Shown: positions 45,390 through 55,198, counted from the first letter of the stretch. The stretch: DNA of 64,000 nt from JBFWWP01 sp050246115 (GCA_050246115.1 JBFWWP010000030.1:1-64000), one strand, 5' to 3'. Numbers and translations: made by a program. Notes: generated by a model from the sequence alone, not told the origin.

Positions 45390-45900
45390 GTGCACTCGTG
45401 CCGGTTCATCCGCGGAGAAACACGTCGTCCTGGGTCCGCGGCGCCCACGGTCGAGGTTGCACGACACTGCAGGAGTGTAGCGCGTTCACGCGCGCGACGG
45501 AACGGGTCTCATCGCCTCGGCGTTCACCTGCGGCGGCTTGCGACCGTCGGCGCGCTCAGCCTCTCCGTGTCCTCCTACTCCTACTCCTACTCCTACTCCT
45601 ACTCCCACTCCTACTCGTACTCGTACTCGTACTCGTCCCCGTCCCCGTCCCCGTCCCCGTCCCCGTCCCCAGCCTCCCGCTCCCGAGTTGATCCGAGGAG
45701 CGTAGTGGATTGCGAGGCACGCAAGAACGGATCCCGAGAGTGACGGTCCGCCGGACTCGAGGCGCGAAACACCGGCGCGATCGATGAGTGTCTGGCGCCG
45801 AGGCTCCCAAGCCCTCGCAGTGGCGAAGCAGGAACGTGGAGTACGAACACCGCCGGCACGGAGCGGGCGCGAAGACTCACTCGCACCGTCCAAGCGCGGT
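45390..45900. other. Non-coding stretch containing simple repeats
   Basis: 511 bp with no supported gene between moeB/thiF and the carB stop. It contains the microsatellite at 45571-45670. Frames crossing it on both strands are low-complexity artefacts. Confidence 0.6.
45571..45670. repeat. Compound hexanucleotide microsatellite
   Basis: Three adjoining arrays of six-base units: about five copies of CCTACT, three or four of CGTACT, and six of CCCCGT. The gradual change in sequence suggests slippage with point mutation. Confidence 0.92.
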
Positions 45901-48900
45901 TCACTCGTAGTACGCGCTCCAAGGCTTGGTCAGGAGATCCTTCTCGGGGTCGAGCGTGACCAGGGCTTCCACGAACAGGTTCGCCGCCTGGATGTTGGTG
46001 AAGAGGCTCACCTCGAAGTCTACGGCCTTGCGGCGAATCAAGTAGTCGTTCGACAACTCCTCGGGATCGAAGCTCTTGGGGACGTTGATGACCAAATCCA
46101 CCTGACGCTGTTCGATGGCGTCGATGGCGTTGGGCGCATCTTCGCTGGGCCACCGCACCTGGTGCGCCTCGACCCCGTTCGCCGCCAAGAACTCGTGAGT
46201 GCCGCGGGTGGCGTACAGGGGCAACCCCATCTGCTGCAAATGCCGAGCGCTGCGCAAGAACGCAACCTTGCCCTCGATCGTGCCGGTCGAGAGCAGCACG
46301 CCCTTCTTCGGCAGGCGGTAGCCGACCGACAGTACCGCCTTGAGATATGCTTCGTAGACGTTGTCGCCGAGACACGCGACTTCGCCCGTCGACGCCATCT
46401 CCACCCCGAGCAAGGGGTCCGCCCCCTTCAGCCGCGAGAAGCTGAACTGCGGCGCCTTGACGCCGACGTGGTCGAGCTCGAACGCCGACTTCGCCGGCGG
46501 GTCGACTGGCTCCCCGAGCATGCAGCGCACCGCGTACTCGATGAAGTTCTCGCGGAGGATCTTCGATACGAAGGGGAAGCTGCGCGAGGCGCGCAGGTTG
46601 CACTCGATGACCTTGATGTGGTTCTCACGCGCCACGAACTGGATGTTGAAGGGCCCGGTGATCTTGAGCTCTTCGGCAATCGCGCGGGAGATCTTCTTGA
46701 TTCGGCGCATCGTCTCCAGGTACAGGCGCTGCGACGGAAACACCATGGTCGCGTCGCCCGAGTGCACGCCGGCGTTCTCCACGTGCTCACTGATGGCATA
46801 GCAGATGATGCGACCGTCCTGGGCGACGCCGTCGAGCTCGATCTCCTTGGCGTTCAGGATGAACTTCGAGAGCACGACCGGAAACTCCTTGGAGACCTCC
46901 GCGGCCTCCTTGAGGTACACCTCCAGCTCCTGATCCGCGTGCGCCACGCTCATCGCCGCGCCACTGAGTACGTACGACGGCCGGATCAGGACCGGGTACC
47001 CCGCCTCGCGCGCGAACGACTTGGCCTCGTCGAGCGAGGTCGCTTCGCGCCACTCCGGCTGATCGATGCCGAGGACATCGAGCAGACTCGAGAACTTCTC
47101 GCGATTCTCGGCGCGATCGATGTCCGCTACCGCGGTCCCGAGAATCGGCAGGCCGGCTTGCCCAAGTCGCACGGCCAGGTTATTCGGGGTCTGCCCACCC
47201 ATGCTGATGACGACCCCAGCAGGCTGCTCCTTCTCGCAGATATCGAGAACGCGCTCCAAGGACAGCTCCTCGAAGTAGAGCCGGCTGCACGTGTCATAGT
47301 CGGTCGACACGGTCTCGGGATTGAAGTTGATCATGACCGAGCGGTGGCCGCGCTTCTCGAGAGCTTGCGCGGCATTCACGCAGCACCAGTCGAACTCCAC
47401 CGAGCTGCCGATGCGGTAGGCCCCGCCCCCGAGCACTACGTACGGCCGCTCCTCGCTGGGGGCGACGTCGTCTTCGTCCGCATTGTACGTCACGTACAGA
47501 TAGTTGGTCTGCGCGGGATACTCGGCCGCCAGCGTGTCGATCTGCTTGATGAACGGGACGATGCCGAGTTCCTGCCGCCGGGCCCGAGTCTCGAGGTTGT
47601 GCGCAAACCGATCCCCGGAGATCTCGCGCCGCTGGAGGAGTCGCCCGATCTGGTTGTCCGAGAAGCCTTGCTGCTTGGCGAGCCGCAACAGGTCGGGGGA
47701 CAACGAAGCGAGATCGAACTTGCGTAGCTCCGCGGCAGTATCGACGATGTTCTGGATGCGGTAGACGAACCACGGGGTGATCTTCGTCAGCTGCACCACA
47801 CGCTCGACATCCATGCCCCGCTCGAGCGCCTGTGCGATGGCGAAGAGGCGGTGCTCCGTGGGGTTCTCGAGCACTCCTTCGAGCGCATCGTCGGCGATCG
47901 CCAGCGAGTTGGCGACGACCCCGTGCACGCCGATCCCGAGCATGCGACAAGCCTTCTGCAGCGCTTCCTCGAAACGCCGCCCGATCGCCATCACCTCGCC
48001 CACGCTCTTCATCTGGCTGCCGAGTTCGCGCGTGACGTGACGGAACTTCTTGAGATCCCACCGCGGGATCTTCACGACGACGTAGTCGAGCGCCGGCTCG
48101 AAACAGCTGTAGGTGACCTTGGTGATGGAGTTCGGCACTTCGGTCAGCGAGTAGCCGAGCGCCAGCTTGGCAGCCACGAACGCGAGTGGATAGCCGGTGG
48201 CCTTGGAGGCGAGCGCCGAGCTGCGCGAGAGGCGTGCGTTCACCTCGATGATCCGGTACAGGTCTTCACGCGGGTGCACGGCGAACTGCACATTGCACTC
48301 CCCGATCACGCCCAGGTGCCGAATCAGGCGAATCGAGATCGATCGCAGCTTGTGGTAGTCCTGGTCGGTGAGCGTCTGCGACGGTGCCACGACGATGCTC
48401 TCGCCGGTGTGGATCCCGAGTGCGTCGAAGTTCTCCATGTTGCAAACGGTGATGCAGTTGTCGTACCGGTCGCGCACGACCTCGTACTCGATCTCTTTCC
48501 ACCCCTCCAGGTACTCCTCGACCAGTAGCTGCGGAGCACTCGAGAGCGCGTCGCGGGCCATGACGCGGAGCGATTCTGGATCGCGGGCAATGCCAGAGCC
48601 CTTTCCTCCGAGCGCGTAGGCCACTCGCACCATCACGGGATAGCCGATGCTCTCCGCTGCCGCGAGCGCGTCGCCGACAGCCGCCACCGCGCGGCTGCGT
48701 GGAGTCTCGAGGCCAATCTGCCGCAGAGTCGCGGCGAACAGGTCGCGATCTTCGGTGGTGCGGATGGCGTCGAGCGGCGTGCCGTATACCTCGACCGCGA
48801 AGCGCTCGAGCACCCCGCGGTCCGCCAGTTCGATGCCGCAGTTGAGCGCCGTTTGTCCCCCGAACGAGAGCAGCAACCCATCGGGTCGCTCCCGCTCGAT

Positions 48901-49122
48901 CACGCGCGTGACGAACTCCGCAGTGACCGGCAAGAAGTAGACTTCGTCGGCCAGCGACTCGGAAGTCTGGATGGTGGCAATGTTCGGGTTGATGAGGACC
49001 GTCCGAATGCCCTCTTCCTTGAGCGCTTTGATCGCTTGCGAACCCGAGTAGTCGAACTCGCCGGCCTCTCCGATCTTGAGGGCGCCACTGCCCAGGATCA
49101 GCACCTTCGCGGGCTTCTTCAT
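45901..49122 (-). CDS. carB: Carbamoyl-phosphate synthase large subunit
   Basis: A 1073-aa synthetase subunit that makes carbamoyl phosphate from bicarbonate, ammonia and two ATP, for pyrimidines and arginine. It has two homologous ATP-grasp halves: half 1 starts KVLILGSGALKIGEAGEFDY and includes NARLSRSSALASKATGYPL, and half 2 has VVLGGGAYRIGSSVEFDW and ECNLRASRSFPFVSK. An MGS-like regulatory domain ends the protein (VGYRLPKKGVLLSTG, INVPKSF). The ATG at 49122 overlaps the carA stop as ATGA. Length is standard. Confidence 0.98.
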   Translation of the reverse strand: MKKPAKVLILGSGALKIGEAGEFDYSGSQAIKALKEEGIRTVLINPNIATIQTSESLADEVYFLPVTAEFVTRVIERERPDGLLLSFGGQTALNCGIELADRGVLERFAVEVYGTPLDAIRTTEDRDLFAATLRQIGLETPRSRAVAAVGDALAAAESIGYPVMVRVAYALGGKGSGIARDPESLRVMARDALSSAPQLLVEEYLEGWKEIEYEVVRDRYDNCITVCNMENFDALGIHTGESIVVAPSQTLTDQDYHKLRSISIRLIRHLGVIGECNVQFAVHPREDLYRIIEVNARLSRSSALASKATGYPLAFVAAKLALGYSLTEVPNSITKVTYSCFEPALDYVVVKIPRWDLKKFRHVTRELGSQMKSVGEVMAIGRRFEEALQKACRMLGIGVHGVVANSLAIADDALEGVLENPTEHRLFAIAQALERGMDVERVVQLTKITPWFVYRIQNIVDTAAELRKFDLASLSPDLLRLAKQQGFSDNQIGRLLQRREISGDRFAHNLETRARRQELGIVPFIKQIDTLAAEYPAQTNYLYVTYNADEDDVAPSEERPYVVLGGGAYRIGSSVEFDWCCVNAAQALEKRGHRSVMINFNPETVSTDYDTCSRLYFEELSLERVLDICEKEQPAGVVISMGGQTPNNLAVRLGQAGLPILGTAVADIDRAENREKFSSLLDVLGIDQPEWREATSLDEAKSFAREAGYPVLIRPSYVLSGAAMSVAHADQELEVYLKEAAEVSKEFPVVLSKFILNAKEIELDGVAQDGRIICYAISEHVENAGVHSGDATMVFPSQRLYLETMRRIKKISRAIAEELKITGPFNIQFVARENHIKVIECNLRASRSFPFVSKILRENFIEYAVRCMLGEPVDPPAKSAFELDHVGVKAPQFSFSRLKGADPLLGVEMASTGEVACLGDNVYEAYLKAVLSVGYRLPKKGVLLSTGTIEGKVAFLRSARHLQQMGLPLYATRGTHEFLAANGVEAHQVRWPSEDAPNAIDAIEQRQVDLVINVPKSFDPEELSNDYLIRRKAVDFEVSLFTNIQAANLFVEALVTLDPEKDLLTKPWSAYYE

Positions 49123-50273
49123 CGCAGTTGCTCCAAGAATCGATCGAACAGGAAGTTCGTGTCCTCCGGGCCGGGGGTCGCCTCGGGGTGGAACTGCACG
49201 GTCCAGAACGGCTTGCTTCGGTGGCGAATCCCCTCGTTGGACCCATCGTTTGCATTCACGAACCACTCCTCCCAGTCCGCCGGTAGCGTCGTCGCGTCGA
49301 CGGCGTAGCCGTGGTTCTGGCTCGTGATGTAGCAGCGAGGGGTACCGACCTCGATGCAGGGTTGGTTCTGGCTGCGATGCCCGAACTTCATCTTGTAGGT
49401 GTCGCAACCCGCGGCGAGTCCCACGAGTTGGTTTCCGAGGCAGATCCCGAAGAGTGGACGGTCCCCGGCGAGCGCGGTCTGCGTGTGCGCGATGGTGCGG
49501 TCTGCGCGCTTGGGATCCCCCGGTCCATTCGAGATCAACACGCCGTCGCCGTCTTCCTGGTTGAAGTCGTGATCCCACGGCACCCGCAGTACGCTAGCCC
49601 CGCGGCGCACCAAAGATCGCACGATGTTGGCCTTCGCGCCGGTGTCCACCAGAATGACTCGCGGCGAACCGCTACCGTAGAGAACCGGGCGATCCACGCT
49701 CACCGCGGCGACGAGATTGGTCTGCGAGATGTCCTCGAAGGGTGTGTCGTCCCGAACGTCACCGCGAGCGTCGCCGTCGACGATCAACTTGCCGGCCACG
49801 GTCCCGCCGGCACGCAAGCGCTTGGTCAGCGCGCGGGTATCGACCCCTTCGAGGCCGACCACTCCTTGTTCGGCGAGCCACGTGTCCAGCGACGAATGGG
49901 CATCCCAATGGCTGTAGTCCGGGGACAACGTAGCGACGACCAAGGCGCGCACGTGGATTCGGTCCGACTCGAATCCATGCGGCAAGGTGCCGAGACCGGG
50001 TTCGGTGACGCCGCGCTCGGGGACCCCGTAGTTGCCGGCGAGAGGATAGGTCAGCACCAGAATCTGACCCGCGAACGACGGATCGGTGAGCGACTCGGGA
50101 TACCCGACCATCCCCGTCGCGAACACCACCTCGCCCGCGACCGAACGGCCAGCGCCGAAAACACGCCCAGAGACCACGGTGCCGTCCTCGAGAACGAGGC
50201 GGGCGCGGACGCGACCGAGTCTCGCCTGGTCGCGCGGGCGGGCCGATGAAGAAGCCGAAGACGAGTAGGACAT
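49119..50273 (-). CDS. carA: Carbamoyl-phosphate synthase small subunit
   Basis: A 384-aa glutaminase subunit. The N-terminal CarA domain has LVLEDGTVVSGRVFGAG and VFATGMVGYPESLTDPSF. The C-terminal class I amidotransferase domain has the nucleophile in FGICLGNQLVGLA, GVLISNGPGDPK, and the His-Glu pair in QFHPEATPGP. The ATG at 50273 has GGAGG nine bases upstream, which rules out the longer frame. A Ser/Ala-rich leader of about 15 residues precedes the domain. It is coupled to carB. Confidence 0.98.
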   Translation of the reverse strand: MSYSSSASSSARPRDQARLGRVRARLVLEDGTVVSGRVFGAGRSVAGEVVFATGMVGYPESLTDPSFAGQILVLTYPLAGNYGVPERGVTEPGLGTLPHGFESDRIHVRALVVATLSPDYSHWDAHSSLDTWLAEQGVVGLEGVDTRALTKRLRAGGTVAGKLIVDGDARGDVRDDTPFEDISQTNLVAAVSVDRPVLYGSGSPRVILVDTGAKANIVRSLVRRGASVLRVPWDHDFNQEDGDGVLISNGPGDPKRADRTIAHTQTALAGDRPLFGICLGNQLVGLAAGCDTYKMKFGHRSQNQPCIEVGTPRCYITSQNHGYAVDATTLPADWEEWFVNANDGSNEGIRHRSKPFWTVQFHPEATPGPEDTNFLFDRFLEQLR

Positions 50274-50307
50274 GCAGGGAACCTCCACGAGGCGGTCGTC
50301 AGAAGCA

Positions 50308-50352
50308 CCGGCCGGTAACGCCGGCCAGTAAACGCCGGCCATTAAAGTCGGC
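50308..50352 (-). promoter_or_regulatory. Stacked GCCGGCC hairpins upstream of carA
   Basis: A perfect stem GGCCGG-TAACG-CCGGCC (50310-50326), followed by a further AACGCCGGCC copy (50331-50340) that could pair instead. It lies 37 bp upstream of the carA start in the 162-bp gap after the laccase-domain gene. Competing hairpins would suit an attenuator, but this is inference. Confidence 0.35.
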
Positions 50353-50435
50353 CCGGAGCGGGGCTGAGCGGTTGCGCGTGGGGAAGGAGTGTAGCGTGAA
50401 CCGTGACACAGGGGGAGGGTTGCTCGGGAGATTCC

Positions 50436-51230
50436 TCAGTGTCGTCGCGAGTCGTGAGCCGTTCCCGCGCGGCGCCAACCGACGAGCACACCGTTGCGTC
50501 CCGTCGCGCCGTGGTCCCGGCGGTGGCTGAAGTAGCGTTCCGGGCGGCAAGCGGTGCAATCCGGGTGGACCCGAATCGCGGCCGGTGGCACGCTCGCCGC
50601 GACCAGGATGTGACGGTGAGTCACGCGCAGATCGAGTTGGCGACCAGAGCGCGCGGCGGCGGCGCCGGGCTGCGACGCGAGCGCCGCGAACACCTCCTCG
50701 CCCACCTCATAGCAGGCGCCGCAGATCCCCGGCGACACGGCGGCGACCCAGTCGCGGGGCGCACTCCCGCGCGCCATGAAGGCCGCGACCAGCGCCTGGA
50801 TGACCCCGGCCACGGTACCGCGCCAGCCTGCGTGTGCGACCCCCACCCACCGCCGCACCGGGTCGGCAATCACGACCGCGGGGCAATCCGCGCCGAGCAC
50901 CAAGGTGAACAAGTGCGGTTCCGTGAGCAACACCGCGTCGGCAGCGGAGAACACCGCGCTCGGTGCGCGCGCGCCCTCAGCCGCGTGCGCAGCGGTCGGT
51001 TGCGTGACTTGGGCGCCATGCACCTGGCCGGCGACCACCCACCGATCGAGCGGCGCGTCGAGCGTTTGCGCGAGCCGGTGGCGGTTCTCGACGACCGCGG
51101 CCGCGGCGTCCCCGGTCGAGAAGCCGAGGTTGAGTGAGTCGAAAGGCGCGGCGCTCACGCCACCGGTGCGATGCGCGTAGTGACAAACGAGATCATCGAC
51201 CTGCGGTAGCAGCGCCTCGACGCGAATCAC
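50436..51230 (-). CDS. pgeF: Laccase-domain protein of the PgeF/YfiH family
   Basis: A 264-aa protein from GTG 51230, which overlaps the upstream stop as GTGA. Family motifs: FDSLNLGFSTGD, VAGQVHGAQV (His), LGADCPAVVIAD (Cys), and VGVAHAGWRGTVAGV (His), the zinc-binding set. CYEVGEEVF is also conserved. PgeF acts as a purine nucleosidase or peptidoglycan editing factor depending on species. The exact role here is not shown. It is co-transcribed with the AI-2E family permease gene. Confidence 0.92.
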   Translation of the reverse strand: MIRVEALLPQVDDLVCHYAHRTGGVSAAPFDSLNLGFSTGDAAAAVVENRHRLAQTLDAPLDRWVVAGQVHGAQVTQPTAAHAAEGARAPSAVFSAADAVLLTEPHLFTLVLGADCPAVVIADPVRRWVGVAHAGWRGTVAGVIQALVAAFMARGSAPRDWVAAVSPGICGACYEVGEEVFAALASQPGAAAARSGRQLDLRVTHRHILVAASVPPAAIRVHPDCTACRPERYFSHRRDHGATGRNGVLVGWRRAGTAHDSRRH

Positions 51231-52678
51231 GAGCCACGCCCACGCGGTCGCTCGTCGGCGAACTCCCGAATGAGCGGCATCACGAACTCGTTGCCCAAGA
51301 TCTTGGTGATGGCGGCCAACGGCACCGACAGCAAGACGCCGACGAACCCGAGGATCTTGCCGAACACGAGCAGCGTGACCACGATCGTCAACGGGTGCAG
51401 CCCGACCTCCCGGCCAAGGAAGGATGGCACGAGGACGAAACCCTCCACGGCCTCCATGACCGCGAACACACCGCCAACCCCACCCAAGCGCATGAAACTC
51501 TCGTGCTCGAGCCAGGACAGAAGTGCGGCGGGCAGGATCGCGAGCCAGATGCCGACGTACGGCACCAGACTCAGGAAGCCCGCCGCCATGCCGATCGGAA
51601 ACCAGAAGGGTACCCCGAAAATCAACAGACCGAGCGCGGTCAACCCGCCCTTGATCAGACACACGATCAAACGACCGCGGAAGAAGGCGGACAACGTGCG
51701 GTCGACTTGCGAGGCAATGCGTTCGATGCGGTCTCGTTGAATCGCGGGAAGGTGGCGTCGGATCGCTGCGATCATCGGGTCGATCTCGAGCAAGAAGAAG
51801 AACACGTAGAGCGGACAGAGAAGCAACCACGAGAGCAGCGACAGAACCCCAGCCCAGCGAGCCTGGCCCGCCTCCTCCGCCGGAGGCCGCGCCGTATCCC
51901 GTGCGAGGTAGCGGTCGACGGTGGCCTCCGCGGCTTCTCGGGCTACCTGGCGCGCCATGGCCGTGGCTTCGGCCGCGGCTTCGGCCGCGGTGGGTTCCGC
52001 GGGTTCGGGTTTGGCTTCCGGGTCCGGCTTCACGTACCGGACCAGGGCGGCGAGGAGTGACTCTTCTTCACGGAAGCACACGAGCAGCCGCGAATCGAGG
52101 GCACGGGCGAGATCGAAGTGACCTTCACCATCGGTGAAGTCCCGCTGAACGCGCGTACTGAGCTGTTCGAACTTCTCCTCGACCGTGACTCGCAGCTTGG
52201 GATCGATCGCGCCGGCTTGCTCGATGAAGAACGCTCGCAGCTTGTCGAGATACCCGAGGTCGCGCACGCCGTTGCCATTGGCGTCACGATAGTAGAGTAC
52301 CGGCGGCTCACCCGGTTGATCGGCCTTGGGATTCGGTACCCCGACGGCGTCCGGGTCGGCGGCGGCGACGCGACGGTTCTCCCCCACGGACCGCAGGAAG
52401 GCGACCTTCACGCCCTGGGTCGCATAGAACGCGGCGGTCAGCACCACCAACGCGGCCACCAGGGTGGCGAGCGCGAAGATCGTCACGACGGCCCACAGCC
52501 GGGACAAGCGCAGATCCTCGAGCCGGTCCGCGAACGGATCGAGCACGTAGGCGATGAGGAAACCCAAGATCAGCGGGGCGAAGATGTCTTGCAGCAGGTA
52601 GGCGAACGCGAACGCGGCGACAACGACGGCGAAAAGCAGCGTCAGCCGAACGCCACGTTTTCGTAGGTAGCCTTCCAT
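51227..52678 (-). CDS. AI-2E family transporter (putative permease)
   Basis: A 483-aa inner-membrane protein of the AI-2E/YdiK family (PF01594). The N-terminal pair of helices carries FAPLILGFLIAYVLDPFADRL. The C-terminal block has FGVPFWFPIGMAAGFLSLVPYVG and GREVGLHPLTIVVTLLVFGKI, both strong family signatures. About 200 soluble residues separate them, with an Ala/Glu-rich segment near 235-265. Despite the name, most members are of unknown substrate, and some are Na/H antiporters. It overlaps the upstream Minf_1886 gene by 37 bp. Confidence 0.92.
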   Translation of the reverse strand: MEGYLRKRGVRLTLLFAVVVAAFAFAYLLQDIFAPLILGFLIAYVLDPFADRLEDLRLSRLWAVVTIFALATLVAALVVLTAAFYATQGVKVAFLRSVGENRRVAAADPDAVGVPNPKADQPGEPPVLYYRDANGNGVRDLGYLDKLRAFFIEQAGAIDPKLRVTVEEKFEQLSTRVQRDFTDGEGHFDLARALDSRLLVCFREEESLLAALVRYVKPDPEAKPEPAEPTAAEAAAEATAMARQVAREAAEATVDRYLARDTARPPAEEAGQARWAGVLSLLSWLLLCPLYVFFFLLEIDPMIAAIRRHLPAIQRDRIERIASQVDRTLSAFFRGRLIVCLIKGGLTALGLLIFGVPFWFPIGMAAGFLSLVPYVGIWLAILPAALLSWLEHESFMRLGGVGGVFAVMEAVEGFVLVPSFLGREVGLHPLTIVVTLLVFGKILGFVGVLLSVPLAAITKILGNEFVMPLIREFADERPRGRGS

Positions 52679-53109
52679 TCGTCCCTATCGGGGTAGTATT
52701 CGAGGCGCGGCCTCACGTCGAAGACCTCGTCGAAGGGTCGACCTTCGAAACCGCCCGCGAAGTCGTCGCGAGTGTCGCTATCCTGTTTCCCCATGAGCCC
52801 GTGTTCGACCAGGTTGAACACGATCTCCCCGAAGTCTTCGCCACGCCGGACACCCCACGATTCGAAGACCGTGGCGGCCAGGCAGCCGAAGCAGTCGAGC
52901 GCGAACTGGCGAATCCCCGCGAGGAGATCTTGCCCGTTCACGTGCCGATTGGGCGCGGACGTCGCGCCCCGGCTCGTCGACTCGGCCGCACGGTACTTGC
53001 TCCGTACGGTGTAGTCGAGGGCCTCGAAGACGAAATGGTAAGCCTCTGCGTGGTACCGCGGGTCCTTGCGGATCACCTCGGTCAGACGCTCCGAAAGGGA
53101 GCCGTCCAT
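52642..53109 (-). CDS. Minf_1886 family protein
   Basis: A 155-aa protein matching the planctomycete/verrucomicrobial conserved family: RKDPRYHAEAYHFVFEALD, then RHVNGQDLLAGIRQFALD, then VFESWGVRRGEDFGEIVFN and a late FDEVFDV. There are no catalytic motifs, signal peptide or membrane segments, and function is unknown. It appears to head the minus-strand unit Minf_1886, AI-2E, pgeF, carA, carB. Confidence 0.9.
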   Translation of the reverse strand: MDGSLSERLTEVIRKDPRYHAEAYHFVFEALDYTVRSKYRAAESTSRGATSAPNRHVNGQDLLAGIRQFALDCFGCLAATVFESWGVRRGEDFGEIVFNLVEHGLMGKQDSDTRDDFAGGFEGRPFDEVFDVRPRLEYYPDRDEWKATYENVAFG

Positions 53110-53451
53110 TCACTCCTCCGTCTCTCGTCTCGGGTCGCTCAGAGCGGCGAGAACCGGCGACCTCCCGAGCCTTTGCTAGCACCGGGGCTTCGAGTCGAGC
53201 CCGGCATGGTAGAAGCGCCGCGCCCCGCTCGACAACCCCGATTTCGCTCCCCACCACGGAATTCACGGGCGAATCGCGCGGTGTGCTCACCGGAGTATCG
53301 GCAGTCGAAGCCGCATGGCTTGAGCGACGGATGCGAGGAAGCGGAACTCGGCGAGGAGTCGCGGGCGACCGCGCGGCGGAGCGCGACCACTACCCCTTGA
53401 AGAGGCGTGCTCGGCGAGCAACAAGATATGGTGGCGGCAGGGGCGAGTGCG
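53110..53451. other. Non-coding stretch
   Basis: 342 bp between the Minf_1886 start and the holB stop. A promoter for the minus-strand unit ending in carB is expected at its left end. No gene or clear structure is seen. Confidence 0.5.
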
Positions 53452-54411
53452 CTACCGTCGGCGGACCCAACTCGGGCCCGCCTCGTCACGGCTCAAGAGC
53501 TGCGCGGTCTCTTCGATGATCAGATCCGGATTGAGGTTCCCATCGACGTCCCGCAGAAATTCATCGAGCCGGACCACCCGCGCAGCCAGTCGCTCGAGCG
53601 CGTCAGGGTCGTCGGTCCGGCGCCACCAAAGTCCCTCGAGCACGAGCTGCAGCACGCGGCGGGCGTGGTCCCGCTTGGTCTCGTTGGATGCTGCTGGCAG
53701 GTAATCGAACAACGCCTCGGGTCGATCGCTGCCGAGCCCGTCGAGCAGAGACTGAAACCGTTCGTTTCCGCCGCAAGCCTCGATGCCGGCCAGGATCTGC
53801 AAGGCTCGCCCCGGGCTGCCACTGCTACCGCGGTGGAGTCCGGGAAGCGCGTGCGGATCGATCTCGAGGCGCGTCAACACGGTGTCGAACTCGACGTTCG
53901 AAAGGGGCACGAAAGGAACGCGGTGACTGCGTGAGATGATCGTTGGCAGCAGGTGCGCCGGCCGCGCCGTGACGAGCAAGAAGATGATCCCCGGGGGCGG
54001 CTCCTCCAGGGTCTTCAGGAAGGCATTGGCCGCCGGATCATTCATACGATCGGCTTCGTCGAGCACCATGATGCGTCGCGGCTCACCGCGAAGCGAAAGC
54101 GACTCGATGGCCGCACGCACGGAGTCGATCTCGAGGCGCTTGCCCGGCTCGGGCGCGACCACGGAGTAGGCGGGGTGGTTGCCGGACACGAGGGTGCGAC
54201 ACGAGACACAAGATCCACAAGCGCGCAGCGGCCCCGCGCGGCACAAGAGTGCGGCAGCGAGTTCGTCGGCGAAGCGCCGTTTGCCCACGCCCGCCGGACC
54301 GGCGAGCAAGTAGGCGTGCGACACGCGCCCGCCGGCGATGGCGTTCGTGAAGTAACGCCGCGCCAGCTCCTGGCCCACCACCCCCTCACAGAGCACGGCA
54401 CACCTCCGCAT
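53452..54411 (-). CDS. holB: DNA polymerase III delta' subunit
   Basis: A 319-aa clamp-loader ATPase-like subunit. It has GQELARRYFTNAIAGGRVSH, the P-loop AGPAGVGKRRF, the zinc module CRAGPLRACGSCVSC, VLDEADRMNDPAANAFLKTL (DEAD-like Walker B) and the sensor SRSHRVPF. The start may be ATG 54411 or a GTG five codons later. It overlaps tmk by 26 bp, a common bacterial pair. Confidence 0.93.
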   Translation of the reverse strand: MRRCAVLCEGVVGQELARRYFTNAIAGGRVSHAYLLAGPAGVGKRRFADELAAALLCRAGPLRACGSCVSCRTLVSGNHPAYSVVAPEPGKRLEIDSVRAAIESLSLRGEPRRIMVLDEADRMNDPAANAFLKTLEEPPPGIIFLLVTARPAHLLPTIISRSHRVPFVPLSNVEFDTVLTRLEIDPHALPGLHRGSSGSPGRALQILAGIEACGGNERFQSLLDGLGSDRPEALFDYLPAASNETKRDHARRVLQLVLEGLWWRRTDDPDALERLAARVVRLDEFLRDVDGNLNPDLIIEETAQLLSRDEAGPSWVRRR

Positions 54412-55018
54412 AGACGCGTTCGGCCACGGCGGACGGCTCGCCGATGCCGCTCACCCTCGCGATGCGATCCCCGGGCAACCCCACGACCTGAGTGAAGCCT
54501 TCACTGACCCGAGCGAGAAACTCGGGGTCGCGCTCGAAGCGATCGGGTTGCGCGCCGAGCCGACTCAAGCACTGCTCGATCGGTACATCGATCACCACGT
54601 GGAGAGTTGGCTTCCGATCACCCAGTACGCACTGCAGCAGCGTCCGCAGACGCGCCGCGTCGGCGCCGCGTGCCCACCCTTGGTAGACCAGAGTCGACAA
54701 GTGATAACGATCCGACAGCACGACGACCCCGCTCGCCAAGGCCGGCCGTACCTTCTCCTCGAACAACTGCACCCGACTCGCGAGGAAGAGCAGGGTCTCG
54801 GTATCGAGGTGCAGCGGCAGTTCTTGACGATGCAGGAGGATCCGTCGCACTTCCTCCCCAAGCGGCGTGCCGCCGGGCTCGCGCACGACCAGGTTGGGGC
54901 GCCCCTCCCGGGACAGACGCGCCGCGAGGAGCGCGACCTGAGTGCTCTTGCCGCACCCGTCGACGCCCTCGAACGCGACAAACCGACCGGTGAGCGCAGG
55001 CCTGTGAAGTTCGTCCAT
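54386..55018 (-). CDS. tmk: Thymidylate kinase
   Basis: A 210-aa cytoplasmic kinase that phosphorylates dTMP to dTDP. It has the P-loop FEGVDGCGKSTQ (17-27), the DRX/REPGG motif (VVREPGGTPLGEEVR) and SDRYHLSTLVYQGWARG. The start is ATG 55018 (MDELHRPALTG). The extra N-terminal frame upstream is non-conserved. It lies immediately upstream of holB. Confidence 0.96.
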   Translation of the reverse strand: MDELHRPALTGRFVAFEGVDGCGKSTQVALLAARLSREGRPNLVVREPGGTPLGEEVRRILLHRQELPLHLDTETLLFLASRVQLFEEKVRPALASGVVVLSDRYHLSTLVYQGWARGADAARLRTLLQCVLGDRKPTLHVVIDVPIEQCLSRLGAQPDRFERDPEFLARVSEGFTQVVGLPGDRIARVSGIGEPSAVAERVYAEVCRAL

Positions 55019-55198
55019 GGGGACACCGTACCATGGGTCGCCGGAGTCGCAACCGAACCCACGAGCGCCGCTCCCCACTGCACGGGTGGGCGGGGTGGGC
55101 GACGTGACTCCCAAGCGCCGTGACTCCCAAACGCCGGGCCGACGCGACCGCCAAAGGGTCGCCGGGCCCGGTTGGTACTGCGTGCGGGTGCGGGGAGG

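Noticed and set aside
45611..46603. A minus-strand frame ending in Gly-Asp and Glu-Tyr repeats
   Set aside because: It is a shadow of carB continued into the microsatellite.
45784..47727. A 647-aa plus-strand frame
   Set aside because: Antisense to carB, which has unambiguous domain matches along its length.
55105..55140. Short direct repeat GTGACTCCCAAGCGCC / GTGACTCCCAAACGCC
   Set aside because: Only two copies in a short intergenic region, with no symmetry or context that suggests a function.
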